Shown: positions 28,489 through 38,165, numbered from the stretch's first letter. The stretch is 64,000 nucleotides of DNA from CAWALV01 sp963782965 (GCA_963782965.1 CAWALV010000006.1:992001-1056000); one strand, 5' to 3'. A program made the numbers and translations. Notes: generated from the sequence alone by a model not told the origin.

Positions 28489-28513
28489 TGGCACTCGATA
28501 AGCCAGAGTGCCA
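28489..28513 (+). promoter_or_regulatory. CIRCE operator for HrcA
   Basis: TGGCACTC, 9-base spacer, GAGTGCCA: an inverted repeat matching the CIRCE consensus (TTAGCACTC-N9-GAGTGCTAA) except at the outer bases. It overlaps a TACACT -10-like box (28484-28489) and lies 24 bp before hrcA. HrcA is expected to bind here and repress its own operon until heat stress. Confidence 0.92.
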
Positions 28514-28537
28514 GGATCGGGGCAGGAGGTGACGAGC

Positions 28538-29557
28538 GTGCTCGACGACCGCAAGCTCGAAGTCCTGCGCGCGATCGTGCAGGACTTCGTCTCCACCAAC
28601 GAACCGGTCGGCTCGAAGGCTCTCGTCGAACGGCACAACCTCGCCGTCTCACCGGCGACCGTGCGCAACGACATGGCGACGCTGGAGGAGGAGGGCTACA
28701 TCTCCCAGCCGCACACGAGCGCCGGCCGGGTGCCGACCGAGAAGGGCTACCGGCTCTTCGTCGACCGGCTCTCCGGGGTCAAGCCGCTGTCCGGTGCCGA
28801 GCGCCGGGCGATCGAGCAGTTCCTCGACGGCGCGGTCGACCTCGACGACGTGGTGACCCGCACCGTGCGGCTGCTCGCACAGCTGACCCGCCAGGTCGCC
28901 GTCGTCCAGTACCCGAGCCTGGACCGTTCGGCAGTGCGCCACGTCGAGTTGGTCAATCTGAGTGCCACCCGCCTGATGCTCGTGCTGATCACCGATACCG
29001 GGCGCGTCGAGCAACGCCAGGTCGACCTGCCGGAGGCGCTGTCCGACGACGACGTCGCCGAACTCGCCGGGCGCCTCAACGCGGTGCTCGTCGGCAAGGG
29101 CGTGGTCGACGTCCCGAATGTGCTCGCGAGCTTCCCCGACCACGAGCCTCAGCAGCGTCGGGCGGCGGCGGCGGCTGTCGTCGCCGTCCTGCTCGCCTCG
29201 CTCGTCGACCGGCGCGACGAACGCGTCGTCGTCGGCGGCGCCTCGAACCTCACCCGGCTCGGGCTGGACTTCCCGGAGACCGTGCACCCGGTGCTCGAGG
29301 CGCTGGAGGAGCACGTCGTGCTGATCCGCCTGCTGGGTGAGGCGACCCGCCCCTCGGAGGTCTTGGTGCGCATCGGCGACGAGAATCTCCACGAGGGGTT
29401 GCGCACCGCGTCGATCGTGAGCTCGGCATACGGCAGCGGTAGCCGGGCGTTGGCCGGGTTGGGGGTACTCGGGCCCATGCGCATGGACTATCCGGGCACG
29501 ATGGCAGCAGTGAGCGCGGTTGCGCGCTACGTCGGCCGCATCCTGGCCGAGGGCTGA
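28538..29557 (+). CDS. hrcA: Heat-inducible transcription repressor HrcA
   Basis: 339 residues from GTG 28538, chosen because AGGAGGT ends 7 bases upstream. An N-terminal winged helix (L-D-D-R-K-L-E-V-L-R-A-I-V; P-V-G-S-K; S-P-A-T-V-R-N-D-M-A-T-L-E-E-E-G-Y) is followed by the GAF-like and dimerisation parts (residues ~100-339). HrcA binds CIRCE and needs GroEL to fold, so it senses free chaperone. A CIRCE site sits directly upstream, giving autoregulation and co-control of dnaJ 26 bp downstream. Confidence 0.97.
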   Translation: MLDDRKLEVLRAIVQDFVSTNEPVGSKALVERHNLAVSPATVRNDMATLEEEGYISQPHTSAGRVPTEKGYRLFVDRLSGVKPLSGAERRAIEQFLDGAVDLDDVVTRTVRLLAQLTRQVAVVQYPSLDRSAVRHVELVNLSATRLMLVLITDTGRVEQRQVDLPEALSDDDVAELAGRLNAVLVGKGVVDVPNVLASFPDHEPQQRRAAAAAVVAVLLASLVDRRDERVVVGGASNLTRLGLDFPETVHPVLEALEEHVVLIRLLGEATRPSEVLVRIGDENLHEGLRTASIVSSAYGSGSRALAGLGVLGPMRMDYPGTMAAVSAVARYVGRILAEG

Positions 29558-29583
29558 CCCGCCGACCGTAGAGGAATCTGATC

Positions 29584-30717
29584 TTGGCCAAGGACCACTA
29601 CGCCACCCTCGGTGTGCGCAAGGACGCCACCCCCGAGGAGATCAAGCGCGCCTACCGGCGGTTGGCGCGGCAACTGCACCCTGACGTCAACCCCGACCGC
29701 GACACCCACGAGCGATTCAAAGAAGTGACGGTCGCCTACGAGGTGCTGTCCGACCCGAACAAGCGCCAGGTCTACGACCTCGGCGGCGACCCGCTCTCTG
29801 CCAACGGCGGCGGGTTCGGTGGCTTCGGCAACGGGTTCGGCAACCTCGGCGACATCATGGACGCCTTTTTCGGCGGTGGCGGCGGTGCGCGCGGTCCGCG
29901 CAGCCGGGTGCGGCGGGGCAACGACGCCCTGCTCCACGTCGAGATCGACTTGCGCGAAGCGGTTTTCGGCGCCACCCGCGAGCTCACCATCGACACCGCG
30001 GTCGTGTGCCCGACCTGCACCGGCGCCGGTACGTCGCCGGGCACCCACCCCGACACCTGCAGCGCCTGCCAGGGCCGCGGCGAGATCAGCCAGGTGACGC
30101 GCTCGTTCCTCGGCCAGATGATGACGACCCGCCCGTGCCCGCAGTGCGGCGGAGTCGGGACCGTCATCCGCCACCCCTGCGCGGAGTGCGCGGGCGACGG
30201 CCGGGTGCGGGCCCGCCGCACGGTCGAGGTCACCATCCCGCCGGGCATCGAGCACGGCATGCGGATCAAGTTGAACGGCGAAGGCGAGGTCGGCCTCGGC
30301 GGCGGCCCGGCCGGTGATCTCTACGTCGAGATCGAGGAGCGGCGCCACGCCGTGTTCGAGCGCCGTGGCGCCGACCTGCACGCTGGGGTCCAGGTGCCGA
30401 TGACCGCCGCCGCCCTCGGCACCTCGCTCGAGCTCGAAACCTTCGACGGCCAGATCGACATCGACGTCAAGCCCGGCACCCAGGCCGGCACCGTCGTCTC
30501 GCTCAAGGGCAAGGGCGTGCCCCGGCTCCGCGGCTCGGGCCGTGGCGACCTGCACGTGCATCTCGACGTCCAGACGCCGACGAAGCTGGACGCCGAGCAG
30601 GAGGCGCTGTTGCGCAAGCTGGCCGAGCTGCGCGGCGAGGAGTACCCGCAGGGCGTGTTCCGCGAGGACCAGCCCGGGTTCTTCGGCCGCATCCGCGACG
30701 CGTTCAACGGTCGCTGA
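29584..30717 (+). CDS. dnaJ: Chaperone protein DnaJ
   Basis: 377 residues, a complete type I DnaJ. The J domain (1-70) has the H-P-D motif in L-H-P-D-V-N. A Gly/Phe-rich linker follows, then four C-x-x-C-x-G-x-G zinc repeats between about 140 and 205 (C-P-T-C-T-G; C-S-A-C-Q-G; C-P-Q-C-G-G; C-A-E-C-A-G) and the C-terminal substrate domains. It stimulates the DnaK ATPase. The start is a TTG, with AGAGGAA 8-14 bases upstream. It lies 26 bp after hrcA, probably under the same CIRCE control. Confidence 0.97.
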   Translation: MAKDHYATLGVRKDATPEEIKRAYRRLARQLHPDVNPDRDTHERFKEVTVAYEVLSDPNKRQVYDLGGDPLSANGGGFGGFGNGFGNLGDIMDAFFGGGGGARGPRSRVRRGNDALLHVEIDLREAVFGATRELTIDTAVVCPTCTGAGTSPGTHPDTCSACQGRGEISQVTRSFLGQMMTTRPCPQCGGVGTVIRHPCAECAGDGRVRARRTVEVTIPPGIEHGMRIKLNGEGEVGLGGGPAGDLYVEIEERRHAVFERRGADLHAGVQVPMTAAALGTSLELETFDGQIDIDVKPGTQAGTVVSLKGKGVPRLRGSGRGDLHVHLDVQTPTKLDAEQEALLRKLAELRGEEYPQGVFREDQPGFFGRIRDAFNGR

Positions 30718-30735
30718 GACCACGGCCATGCCCGC

Positions 30736-31488
30736 ATGACTCCGCCGGTGTTCATCGCGCCCGCCGCGGCGCTGCGCGCTGCGTCGGTGGGCGACGTCGT
30801 CCGCCTCGACGGCAACGAGGGCCGGCATGCCGCGACGGTGCGCCGGCTCCGCGTCGGTGAACGCCTCGACCTGGTCGACGGCGCCGGCCTGCGCTGTGCC
30901 GCCGAGGTCGTCGCGGTCTCGACCGGCGCGCTCGAGGCCAGGGTGCTCGACCGCAGCCAGGCCGCCACCCCGGCACCGCGGCTCGTCGTCGTCCAGGCGC
31001 TGGTCAAGGGTGAGCGGGCCGAGCAGGCGGTCGAGGCGATGACGGAGGTCGGGGTCGACGTGATCGTGCCGTGGCAGGCGGCCCGCTCGGTCGTCCGCTG
31101 GGACGCCGGGCGCGCCGGCAAGGCGCTCGACCGCTGGCGCTCGACCGCGCGCGAGGCCGCCAAGCAGGCGCGCCGGGCCTGGCTGCCGGACGTCGCCGAG
31201 CTGGCGTCGACCGAATCGGTGGCCGCCCTGCTGGCTGCCGCGGCGGCCGACGGACTGGCGTTGGTCCTGCACGAGTCCGGCGGGCAGCCGTTGGCGAGCA
31301 TCGCGGTGCCGACGTCAGGCGATGTCGTCGCGGTCGTCGGGCCCGAAGGTGGGGTCACCGACGACGAACTGGCCACCTTCGAAGCGGCCGGCGCGACGGT
31401 CTGCCGGCTCGGCTCGACCGTGCTGCGGGCCTCGACGGCGGGCACAGCAGCGGCCGCCGTCCTGCTTGCGAACGGCGGCCGCTGGTAG
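30736..31488 (+). CDS. rsmE: 16S rRNA m3U1498 methyltransferase RsmE
   Basis: 250 residues. A small N-terminal PUA-like domain (G-N-E-G-R-H-A-A-T-V-R-R-L-R-V-G-E near residue 25) leads to a SPOUT methyltransferase with its knotted SAM-binding loops: V-V-G-P-E-G-G-V-T-D-D-E near 203 and L-G-S-T-V-L-R-A-S-T-A near 228. The R-x-x-K-Q-A-x-R segment near 140 is typical. It methylates U1498 of 16S rRNA. It follows dnaJ by 18 bp, a conserved order. Confidence 0.95.
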   Translation: MTPPVFIAPAAALRAASVGDVVRLDGNEGRHAATVRRLRVGERLDLVDGAGLRCAAEVVAVSTGALEARVLDRSQAATPAPRLVVVQALVKGERAEQAVEAMTEVGVDVIVPWQAARSVVRWDAGRAGKALDRWRSTAREAAKQARRAWLPDVAELASTESVAALLAAAAADGLALVLHESGGQPLASIAVPTSGDVVAVVGPEGGVTDDELATFEAAGATVCRLGSTVLRASTAGTAAAAVLLANGGRW

Positions 31489-31502
31489 CTGTCTGCGCCC
31501 TG

Positions 31503-32600
31503 CTACTGGACGACGATCTGCTTGTCGTCGTCGTAGGTGATCGAGCCGTCCTTGGCCGAGATCTCGTAGGCGTGGATCGTGTACGTGCCCGGCTGCAGCG
31601 TGACCGTCTGCGACCAGGTGCCCTGCTCGCCGTTGCCCGCGCTCGCCTGGGTCGATCCCTGCTGCACGACTTGGTCGGCGCCGGTGCGGATGTCCCAGTT
31701 GACCGTGGCCTCGAACGTGTCGGCGTCGCCGCCGAACTTCACGACCGAAGGCACAGTTGCGTGGTCGGCCGGGTACAGCAGCCACACGTGCGCGAACACC
31801 TCGAACGGCTGCTTGGCCTGGATCGGCTGGGCGATCGGCGTCCCCCACAGGGTGTCGACCGTCTTGCCGGCGATGTGCAACTCGACCGAGTCGATCTGCG
31901 GCCAAGCCGCCTTGATCGTGTACAGCAGCTGCTGAAGGCTGATCTCGGCGTAGCCGGCCGGGCCGTTCAATGCCTCGGCGGACAGGTCGATCACTGCGGT
32001 GGAGCCGTTGTGAATCGTCGCACCGAGCAACGTCGTCCCATCCGGCCAGTAGCTGGTGTAGTCGGGGTCGGTGGGTGGCGTCGTCAGCATCGCGGTGACC
32101 GCATCGCTGATGAAGGCGTTCGACACCGGGGGCTGGCGCAGCACGGTTTCCCGGTAAAGCAGCTGCTGGGGGTCCTTCAGCTTGCCCACGTAGTACAGCG
32201 TCACCGGGTGCGTCGCAGCGGGCGAGCTCGGCGCGATGCTGGCCGGCGCGCTCGATGACGGCGGCGTGTTCGGCGTCTGGAGCGTCGAGGCGGGACCACT
32301 CCCGGGCGTGTGGTGGTCGACGAGGCCAGGCACGACGACCACGGCGACGATCGCGACGGCGGCGGTTGCTGCCGCGGCGCCGAGGCTGACCAGGAACGGA
32401 CGCATACGTTGACGACGGGCCGTCCGCTGGGCGGCAATCTTGTGCCGAATGGCCGCGAGCCCATCCGTCGAGGGCGTGACTTCGCGCGCCTCCTGGGCCA
32501 GCAGTTCACGCAACCGCTCGGTCGCGGCATCCTCGGGCCAGTCGTCGTCCCGCCACTTGGGATGACCCCGGCGGTCGGGATCGTTCGGGCGGTTGCTCAT
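31503..32600 (-). CDS. GerMN/Gmad2 membrane protein, putative sigma-factor partner
   Basis: 365 residues from ATG 32600, which overlaps the stop of the ECF sigma gene (ATGA). A charged cytoplasmic N terminus (1-66) and one membrane helix (~68-93) are followed by a Ser/Pro-rich linker, a GerMN domain (~135-255) and a C-terminal Gmad2 immunoglobulin-like domain (~270-365; Q-P-F-E-V-F-A-H-V near its start). GerMN and Gmad2 are known from spore-germination and lipoprotein contexts; here no spore genes are near. Being coupled to a sigma factor, the N terminus may act as an anti-sigma segment, though no zinc-type anti-sigma motif is present. This role is inferred. Confidence 0.78.
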   Translation of the reverse strand: MSNRPNDPDRRGHPKWRDDDWPEDAATERLRELLAQEAREVTPSTDGLAAIRHKIAAQRTARRQRMRPFLVSLGAAAATAAVAIVAVVVVPGLVDHHTPGSGPASTLQTPNTPPSSSAPASIAPSSPAATHPVTLYYVGKLKDPQQLLYRETVLRQPPVSNAFISDAVTAMLTTPPTDPDYTSYWPDGTTLLGATIHNGSTAVIDLSAEALNGPAGYAEISLQQLLYTIKAAWPQIDSVELHIAGKTVDTLWGTPIAQPIQAKQPFEVFAHVWLLYPADHATVPSVVKFGGDADTFEATVNWDIRTGADQVVQQGSTQASAGNGEQGTWSQTVTLQPGTYTIHAYEISAKDGSITYDDDKQIVVQ

Positions 32601-33148
32601 GGCGTCTTCTCCAAGCGGGTGCGGAGGGCGGCCAGGCCCCGGAAGGCGTGGCTTTTCACTGCGCCCTGGCTGATTCCGAGTGCGTCGGCGATCTGTGCTT
32701 CGGAAAGATCGGAGTAATAGCGCAAGACAAGGGTTTCTCGTTGCCGGCGCGGGAGCGCGCGGAGCGCTGTCATCATCTCGGCCCGCTCGGCGGCGGCGAT
32801 CGCGTGCTGCTCGGCACTCGGCTCGTCGGGTGGCGGCTCCTGCGGGTGTCGGAGGACCACGCTGCGATGCCGGAGCTTGGAGCGCGACCGGTTCAAGACG
32901 GCCTGTCGCAGGTAGGCGAGGGCTTTGTCCTCCTCGCGAAGCCGGCTCCACGAGCCATGCATCGCTACGAACGCGTCCTGGACGACCTCTTCAGCGCTCC
33001 CGGTGTCACCCAGCAGCATCGCCGAGAGCCGGACAAGCGACGCGTAATGCGCGCGGTAGAGCTCGACGACTGCCTCGTCGGCCGTGGTCGGCTGAAAGTG
33101 CCCCAGCAACGTTCGACTCCCCGTGCCGACCAAGAGGGCTTCTGCCAT
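32597..33148 (-). CDS. ECF sigma factor, SigE-like family
   Basis: 183 residues with two sigma regions: sigma-2 (Y-R-A-H-Y-A-S-L-V-R-L-S-A-M-L-L-G-D, then A-E-E-V-V-Q-D-A-F) and sigma-4 (R-A-L-P-R-R-Q-R-E-T-L-V-L-R-Y-Y-S-D-L-S-E-A-Q-I, then G-I-S-Q-G-A-V-K-S-H). This matches the SigE-like group common in actinomycetes, which directs RNA polymerase to stress promoters. The next gene, overlapping by 4 bp, encodes a membrane protein that could hold it inactive. ATG start at 33148. Confidence 0.92.
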   Translation of the reverse strand: MAEALLVGTGSRTLLGHFQPTTADEAVVELYRAHYASLVRLSAMLLGDTGSAEEVVQDAFVAMHGSWSRLREEDKALAYLRQAVLNRSRSKLRHRSVVLRHPQEPPPDEPSAEQHAIAAAERAEMMTALRALPRRQRETLVLRYYSDLSEAQIADALGISQGAVKSHAFRGLAALRTRLEKTP

Positions 33149-33287
33149 GCCGCGTTGACGCGCAGCCCAGTGACGTGGTTTACCTGCCCTGTCCTATCGC
33201 AATTCGGCCACCCGCCGCCAACGGTTGGCCGGTCAGCCGTCCGCACCCATTTCCGCGCCCACCGCGCCCCCACCCCGAGGGAGTTCG

Positions 33288-33629
33288 ATGTCGGATTGTC
33301 TGTTCTGCCGGATCGTCGCCGGCGAGGTGCCCGCCACCGTCGTCCGCGAGTCGCCCGACACGATCGCGTTCCGCGATATCGCCCCGCAGGCCCCCACCCA
33401 CGTGTTGGTCGTGACGCGAGGGCACTTCCCCGACGTGGCCTCGCTCGTCGCTGCCGACGCTGCCCTGGCGGCGCGGCTGGTCGGCGAGGCGTGTGCGGTC
33501 GCCGAGCAGGAGGGCCTGGCCGAGAGCGGGTACCGGTTGCTGTCCAACACCGGTGCGGACGCCGGGCAGACCGTGCCCCACGTGCACGTGCACGTCCTCG
33601 GCGGGCGCCAGCTGGGCCGGCTCGGCTAG
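33288..33629 (+). CDS. HIT-family nucleotide hydrolase
   Basis: 113 residues from ATG 33288, with GAGGGA 5-11 bases upstream. It begins C-L-F-C-R-I-V-A-G-E-V-P, the Hint-type zinc-site start, and ends with the histidine triad H-V-H-V-H-V-L-G-G-R. Such enzymes hydrolyse adenosine 5'-phosphoramidate and related AMP conjugates. The stop lies inside a 15-bp tandem duplication. A HIT gene close to phoH is common in actinobacteria. Confidence 0.93.
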   Translation: MSDCLFCRIVAGEVPATVVRESPDTIAFRDIAPQAPTHVLVVTRGHFPDVASLVAADAALAARLVGEACAVAEQEGLAESGYRLLSNTGADAGQTVPHVHVHVLGGRQLGRLG

Positions 33630-33652
33630 CGCCGGATCGGCTAGCGCCGGAT
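33623..33652 (+). repeat. 15-bp tandem duplication at the end of the HIT gene
   Basis: The unit CGGCTAGCGCCGGAT is present twice (33623-33637 and 33638-33652) followed by CGG. The stop codon of the HIT gene is inside the first copy. The unit itself contains GGC-TAGC-GCC dyad symmetry, so it may also fold. Confidence 0.85.
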
Positions 33653-33692
33653 CGGCCGCCACCCGCCGTCCCCGCGCTGAGCACCACGCCAG

Positions 33693-33733
33693 CGTGAAGG
33701 AATTTCGTGTCTAGGTGACGAAATTCCTTCACG
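33693..33733. repeat. Perfect 16-bp inverted repeat between HIT gene and phoH
   Basis: CGTGAAGGAATTTCGT at 33693-33708 and its exact reverse complement at 33718-33733, with a 9-base loop GTCTAGGTG. The arms are far richer in A and T than the surroundings. No T run follows. It lies 38 bp before phoH. It could be a terminator for the HIT gene, an operator, or a dispersed palindromic element. Confidence 0.8.
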
Positions 33734-33770
33734 ATCACGAAAGACGTGGCTTGGCCGCGCGCCGGGTACC

Positions 33771-34964
<1,194 letters not shown>

Positions 34965-34969
34965 CAGCC

Positions 34970-35458
34970 ATGAGTATCGAGCTGTCCAACGAGTCCGGCA
35001 TCGCTGTCGACGAGCTTCGCCTCGTGGCGCTCGCCCGCAACGTGCTCGACGCGATGCGCATCCATCCGCTCGCCGAACTCTCGCTGCTGCTCGTCGACGA
35101 AGGCGAGATGGCCAACCTGCACGAGCGCTGGATGGATGAACCCGGTCCGACCGACGTGTTGTCGTTCCCGATGGATGAGCTGCGGCCCGGCCGCCTCGAC
35201 GTCGACCCCGAGCGCGACGCCGACCCCGGTGTTCTCGGCGACGTCGTGTTGTGCCCGAGTGTGGCCAAGCGCCAGGCGCACGAGGCCGGGCATTCGACGC
35301 AGGACGAACTCGAACTGTTGTGCGCCCACGGCATCTTGCACCTGCTCGGTTACGACCATGCCGAGCCGGACGACGAGCGGGAGATGTTCGACCTGCAACG
35401 CCGGCTCTTGCTCACGTGGGCTGCGAGTATCCGAAGTCCCGAACCGGAAGCGCGCTGA
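34970..35458 (+). CDS. ybeY: Endoribonuclease YbeY (16S rRNA maturation)
   Basis: 162 residues. The zinc-binding signature H-G-I-L-H-L-L-G-Y-D-H lies at about 125-135, preceded by the conserved P-T-D-V-L-S-F-P-M-D segment near 60-69. YbeY is a single-strand-specific metallo-RNase needed for 16S rRNA 3' processing and ribosome quality control. It begins 5 bp after phoH and is followed by corC, the usual phoH-ybeY-corC-era series. Confidence 0.95.
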   Translation: MSIELSNESGIAVDELRLVALARNVLDAMRIHPLAELSLLLVDEGEMANLHERWMDEPGPTDVLSFPMDELRPGRLDVDPERDADPGVLGDVVLCPSVAKRQAHEAGHSTQDELELLCAHGILHLLGYDHAEPDDEREMFDLQRRLLLTWAASIRSPEPEAR

Positions 35459-35470
35459 GCCGATGGGGGC

Positions 35471-36883
35471 GTGGTAGCCGTGTCGGCGGCAGAAGTCGCT
35501 CTACCGATCGCAGCCGGAGCCCTTGTCGGGGTGGCGGCGTTGTGCGCCGCGGCCGAAGCCGCGCTGTCTCGCGTGCCGCGCATCCACGTCGAGGAGTTCG
35601 CACGCGCCGGCAGGCGTGGCGCGAAAGCGCTCAGCCGCATCGTCGCCGAGCCGTCGCCGTACCTCAACCTCGTGTTGTTGTTGCGGGTGGCGGGGGAGAT
35701 GACGGCTGCCGTCATCCTGGCCGTGTGGGCGGTCTTGCTGCTTGCGGTCGGCTGGCCGGCGGTCGTCCTCGCGGCCGGAACGATGGTCGTCGTCAGCTAT
35801 GTGGCGGTCGGCGTGGCTCCGCGCACCCTCGGGCGCCAGCGCGCCGACGCCATCGCGCTCGCCGCCGCGCCCGTCGTCTACCGGCTCGCTCGGGTGCTCG
35901 GGCCGGTGCCGCGGATCCTGATCGTCATCGGCAACGCGTTGACCCCGGGTCGCGGGTTTCGCGAGGGGCCGTTCACCAGCGAGGCCGAGTTGCGTGACCT
36001 GGTCGACCTCGCGGAAGCCACGAAGATCATCGAACGCGGCGAGCGCGAGATGATCCATTCCGTTTTCGAGCTGGGCGACACGCTGGTGCGTGAAGTCATG
36101 GTGCCGCGCACCGACATGGTGTTCATCGAACGCACCAAGACGTTGCGCCAGGCGATGTCGCTCGCGTTGCGCAGCGGCTTCTCCCGCATCCCGGTCGTGG
36201 GCGAGAACAAGGACGACGTCGTCGGCATCGTCTACCTGCGCGACCTGGCGCGGCGCACCTACGAGTACCGCGAGTCCGAGTCGACCGAACGCGTCGAATC
36301 CTTGATGCGCGCCGCCACGTTCGTGCCCGACAGCAAGCCGGTCGACGAGTTGCTGCGCGAGATGCAGGCCGAACGCAGCCACGTCGCAATCGTCGTCGAC
36401 GAGTACGGCGGCACCGCCGGCCTGGTGACCATCGAGGACATCATCGAGGAGATCGTCGGCGAGATCACCGACGAGTACGACATGGAGCGGCCCCGCGTCG
36501 AGGAACTCCCGGACGGCGGGTACCGGGTCACCGCCCGGCTCTCCGTCGATGAGCTGGAAGAACTCTTCGACGTGCGCATCGAGCAGGACGGCCACGAAGT
36601 CGAGACCGTCGGTGGCTTGCTCGCCCAAGCCCTGGGCCGGGTGCCGATCCCCGGCGCCACCGCGCGGGTCGCGGGCTTGGAGCTCGTTGCAGAGGGCGCG
36701 CTCGGGCGGCGCAATCGCGTCGCCGCCGTCGTCGTCCGGCGCATCTGCGAAGGGGACGACGAGAGCCCGGCGCTCTCGTCGCTGACCGCGCCCGACGACG
36801 TCGTCGACAGGGAGCAGGCCGCGCAGCTGCTCGGCGACTCGCGACCGCGGGCCGCCCGCCGCGAAGGAGCGACCGATGAGTGA
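35471..36883 (+). CDS. CorC/HlyC-type transporter with CNNM and CBS domains
   Basis: 470 residues. An N-terminal DUF21/CNNM membrane domain (~5-150) with three to four helices precedes a paired CBS module (V-P-R-T-D-M-V near 212 onward; V-D-E-Y-G-G-T-A-G-L-V-T near 310). A CorC_HlyC transport-associated domain (~340-430) and a charged tail follow. Family members are linked to Mg or Co efflux; haemolysin is a historical name. GTG at 35471 or 35480 could be the start. The stop overlaps the next gene by 8 bp. Confidence 0.88.
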   Translation: MVAVSAAEVALPIAAGALVGVAALCAAAEAALSRVPRIHVEEFARAGRRGAKALSRIVAEPSPYLNLVLLLRVAGEMTAAVILAVWAVLLLAVGWPAVVLAAGTMVVVSYVAVGVAPRTLGRQRADAIALAAAPVVYRLARVLGPVPRILIVIGNALTPGRGFREGPFTSEAELRDLVDLAEATKIIERGEREMIHSVFELGDTLVREVMVPRTDMVFIERTKTLRQAMSLALRSGFSRIPVVGENKDDVVGIVYLRDLARRTYEYRESESTERVESLMRAATFVPDSKPVDELLREMQAERSHVAIVVDEYGGTAGLVTIEDIIEEIVGEITDEYDMERPRVEELPDGGYRVTARLSVDELEELFDVRIEQDGHEVETVGGLLAQALGRVPIPGATARVAGLELVAEGALGRRNRVAAVVVRRICEGDDESPALSSLTAPDDVVDREQAAQLLGDSRPRAARREGATDE

Positions 36884-37226
36884 GGGCATCGAGCTCGACG
36901 CGGAGGACGCGAAGCTCGTCACGTTGGCTCGGTCGGCGCGGTCGCGCAACGGCACGGCCGAGGGTGCCGCGGTTCGTGACGACACCGGCCGTACCTACGT
37001 GGCCACGAGTGTGTCGCTGCCGTCGGTGTCGCTGTCCGCGTTGCAGGCGGCGGTGGTGGTGGCGGTGGCCAGCGGCGCGACGTCCCTCGAAGCGGCGGCC
37101 GTGGTGACGGCGTCCGCGTCGCTCGACGACGCCGGCCGCGCAGCCGTCCGAGACCTCGGCCCCGGCGCACCGATCCATCTCGCCGAGCCGAGCGGCGTCG
37201 TACGGCAAACGGCAGAGGCCTCCTGA
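36876..37226 (+). CDS. Cytidine-deaminase-like protein without zinc ligands
   Basis: 116 residues. It has the fold pattern of small cytidine deaminases (G-R-T-Y-V-A-T-S-V-S, then a helix S-A-L-Q-A-A-V-V-V-A-V-A-S-G-A, then A-A-V-V-T-A-S-A), but the zinc motifs H/C-A-E and P-C-x-x-C are missing; the protein has no cysteine at all. Actinobacterial genomes often carry a relative at this place, between corC and era, annotated as cytidine deaminase. A catalytic role is unlikely. It overlaps corC by 8 bp and ends 3 bp before era, so it is co-expressed with era. Confidence 0.75.
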   Translation: MSEGIELDAEDAKLVTLARSARSRNGTAEGAAVRDDTGRTYVATSVSLPSVSLSALQAAVVVAVASGATSLEAAAVVTASASLDDAGRAAVRDLGPGAPIHLAEPSGVVRQTAEAS

Positions 37227-37229
37227 GCC

Positions 37230-38165
37230 GTGACTCGCCAAAGTCCACCTCGGGACGAGGTTGCAGTCACCCACCGGTCCGGCTTTGCCTGTGTCGTCGG
37301 TCGGCCGAACGCCGGCAAGTCGACACTGCTGAACGCGCTCGTCGGCACCAAGGTGGCGATCACCAGCGACCGGCCGCAGACCACCCGCCACGTCGTTCGC
37401 GGCATCGTGCACCGACCCGACGCGCAACTCGTCGTCGTAGACACCCCGGGCCTGCACCGGCCGCGCACGCTGCTCGGCGAGCGGCTCAACGACCTCGCCC
37501 GCTCCACCTTGGCCGAGGTCGACGTCATCGTGTTCTGCCTGCCGGCGAACGAGAAGATCGGCCCCGGCGACCGGTTCATCGCCGCCGAGCTGGCCAAGGT
37601 GAGGCGGACGCCGGCTTTCGCCGTCGTCACGAAGACCGATCTGGTCGACCGCGCGACGGTGGCGCGCCAGCTGCTCGCGGCGTCCGAGCTGGGCGAGGGG
37701 CGCGAGTGGGCCGAGATCGTTCCGGTCTCGGCCGTGAGCGGTGACCAGGTCGGCTTGCTCAGCGACCTGCTGGTCGCGCAGTTGCCCGAGGGCCCGGCGC
37801 TGTACCCGGGCGGTGAACTGACCGACGAACCCGAGCAGGTGATGGTCGCCGAGCTGATCCGCGAAGCCGCGTTGGCGGGTGTGCGCGACGAGTTGCCGCA
37901 CAGCCTCGCCGTGGTCGTCGAGGACATGGCGCCGCGCGAGGGTCGCGACGACCTGGTCGACATCTACGCCGTGATGTACGTCGAACGATCGAGCCAGAAG
38001 GCCATCGTGATCGGGAACGGCGGATCGCGGTTGCGAGACGTCGGCACTCAGGCGCGCCGGCACATCGAGGCGTTGCTCGGCAGTCGTGTCTACCTCGACC
38101 TGCGGGTGAAGGTGGCGAAGGACTGGCAGCGCGACCCGTCGCAGCTGCGGCGTCTGGGCTTTTGA
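37230..38165 (+). CDS. era: GTPase Era
   Basis: 311 residues. G1 is G-R-P-N-A-G-K-S-T near residue 23, then the Q-T-T-R-H switch region, G3 D-T-P-G-L near 70 and G4 T-K-T-D near 133. The C-terminal KH domain includes the V-Y-L-D-L-R-V-K-V-A-K-D-W end. Era binds the 3' end of 16S rRNA and checks 30S assembly, acting with YbeY encoded upstream. GTG start at 37230. Its stop abuts the stop of the convergent GNAT gene with no bases between. Confidence 0.97.
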   Translation: MTRQSPPRDEVAVTHRSGFACVVGRPNAGKSTLLNALVGTKVAITSDRPQTTRHVVRGIVHRPDAQLVVVDTPGLHRPRTLLGERLNDLARSTLAEVDVIVFCLPANEKIGPGDRFIAAELAKVRRTPAFAVVTKTDLVDRATVARQLLAASELGEGREWAEIVPVSAVSGDQVGLLSDLLVAQLPEGPALYPGGELTDEPEQVMVAELIREAALAGVRDELPHSLAVVVEDMAPREGRDDLVDIYAVMYVERSSQKAIVIGNGGSRLRDVGTQARRHIEALLGSRVYLDLRVKVAKDWQRDPSQLRRLGF

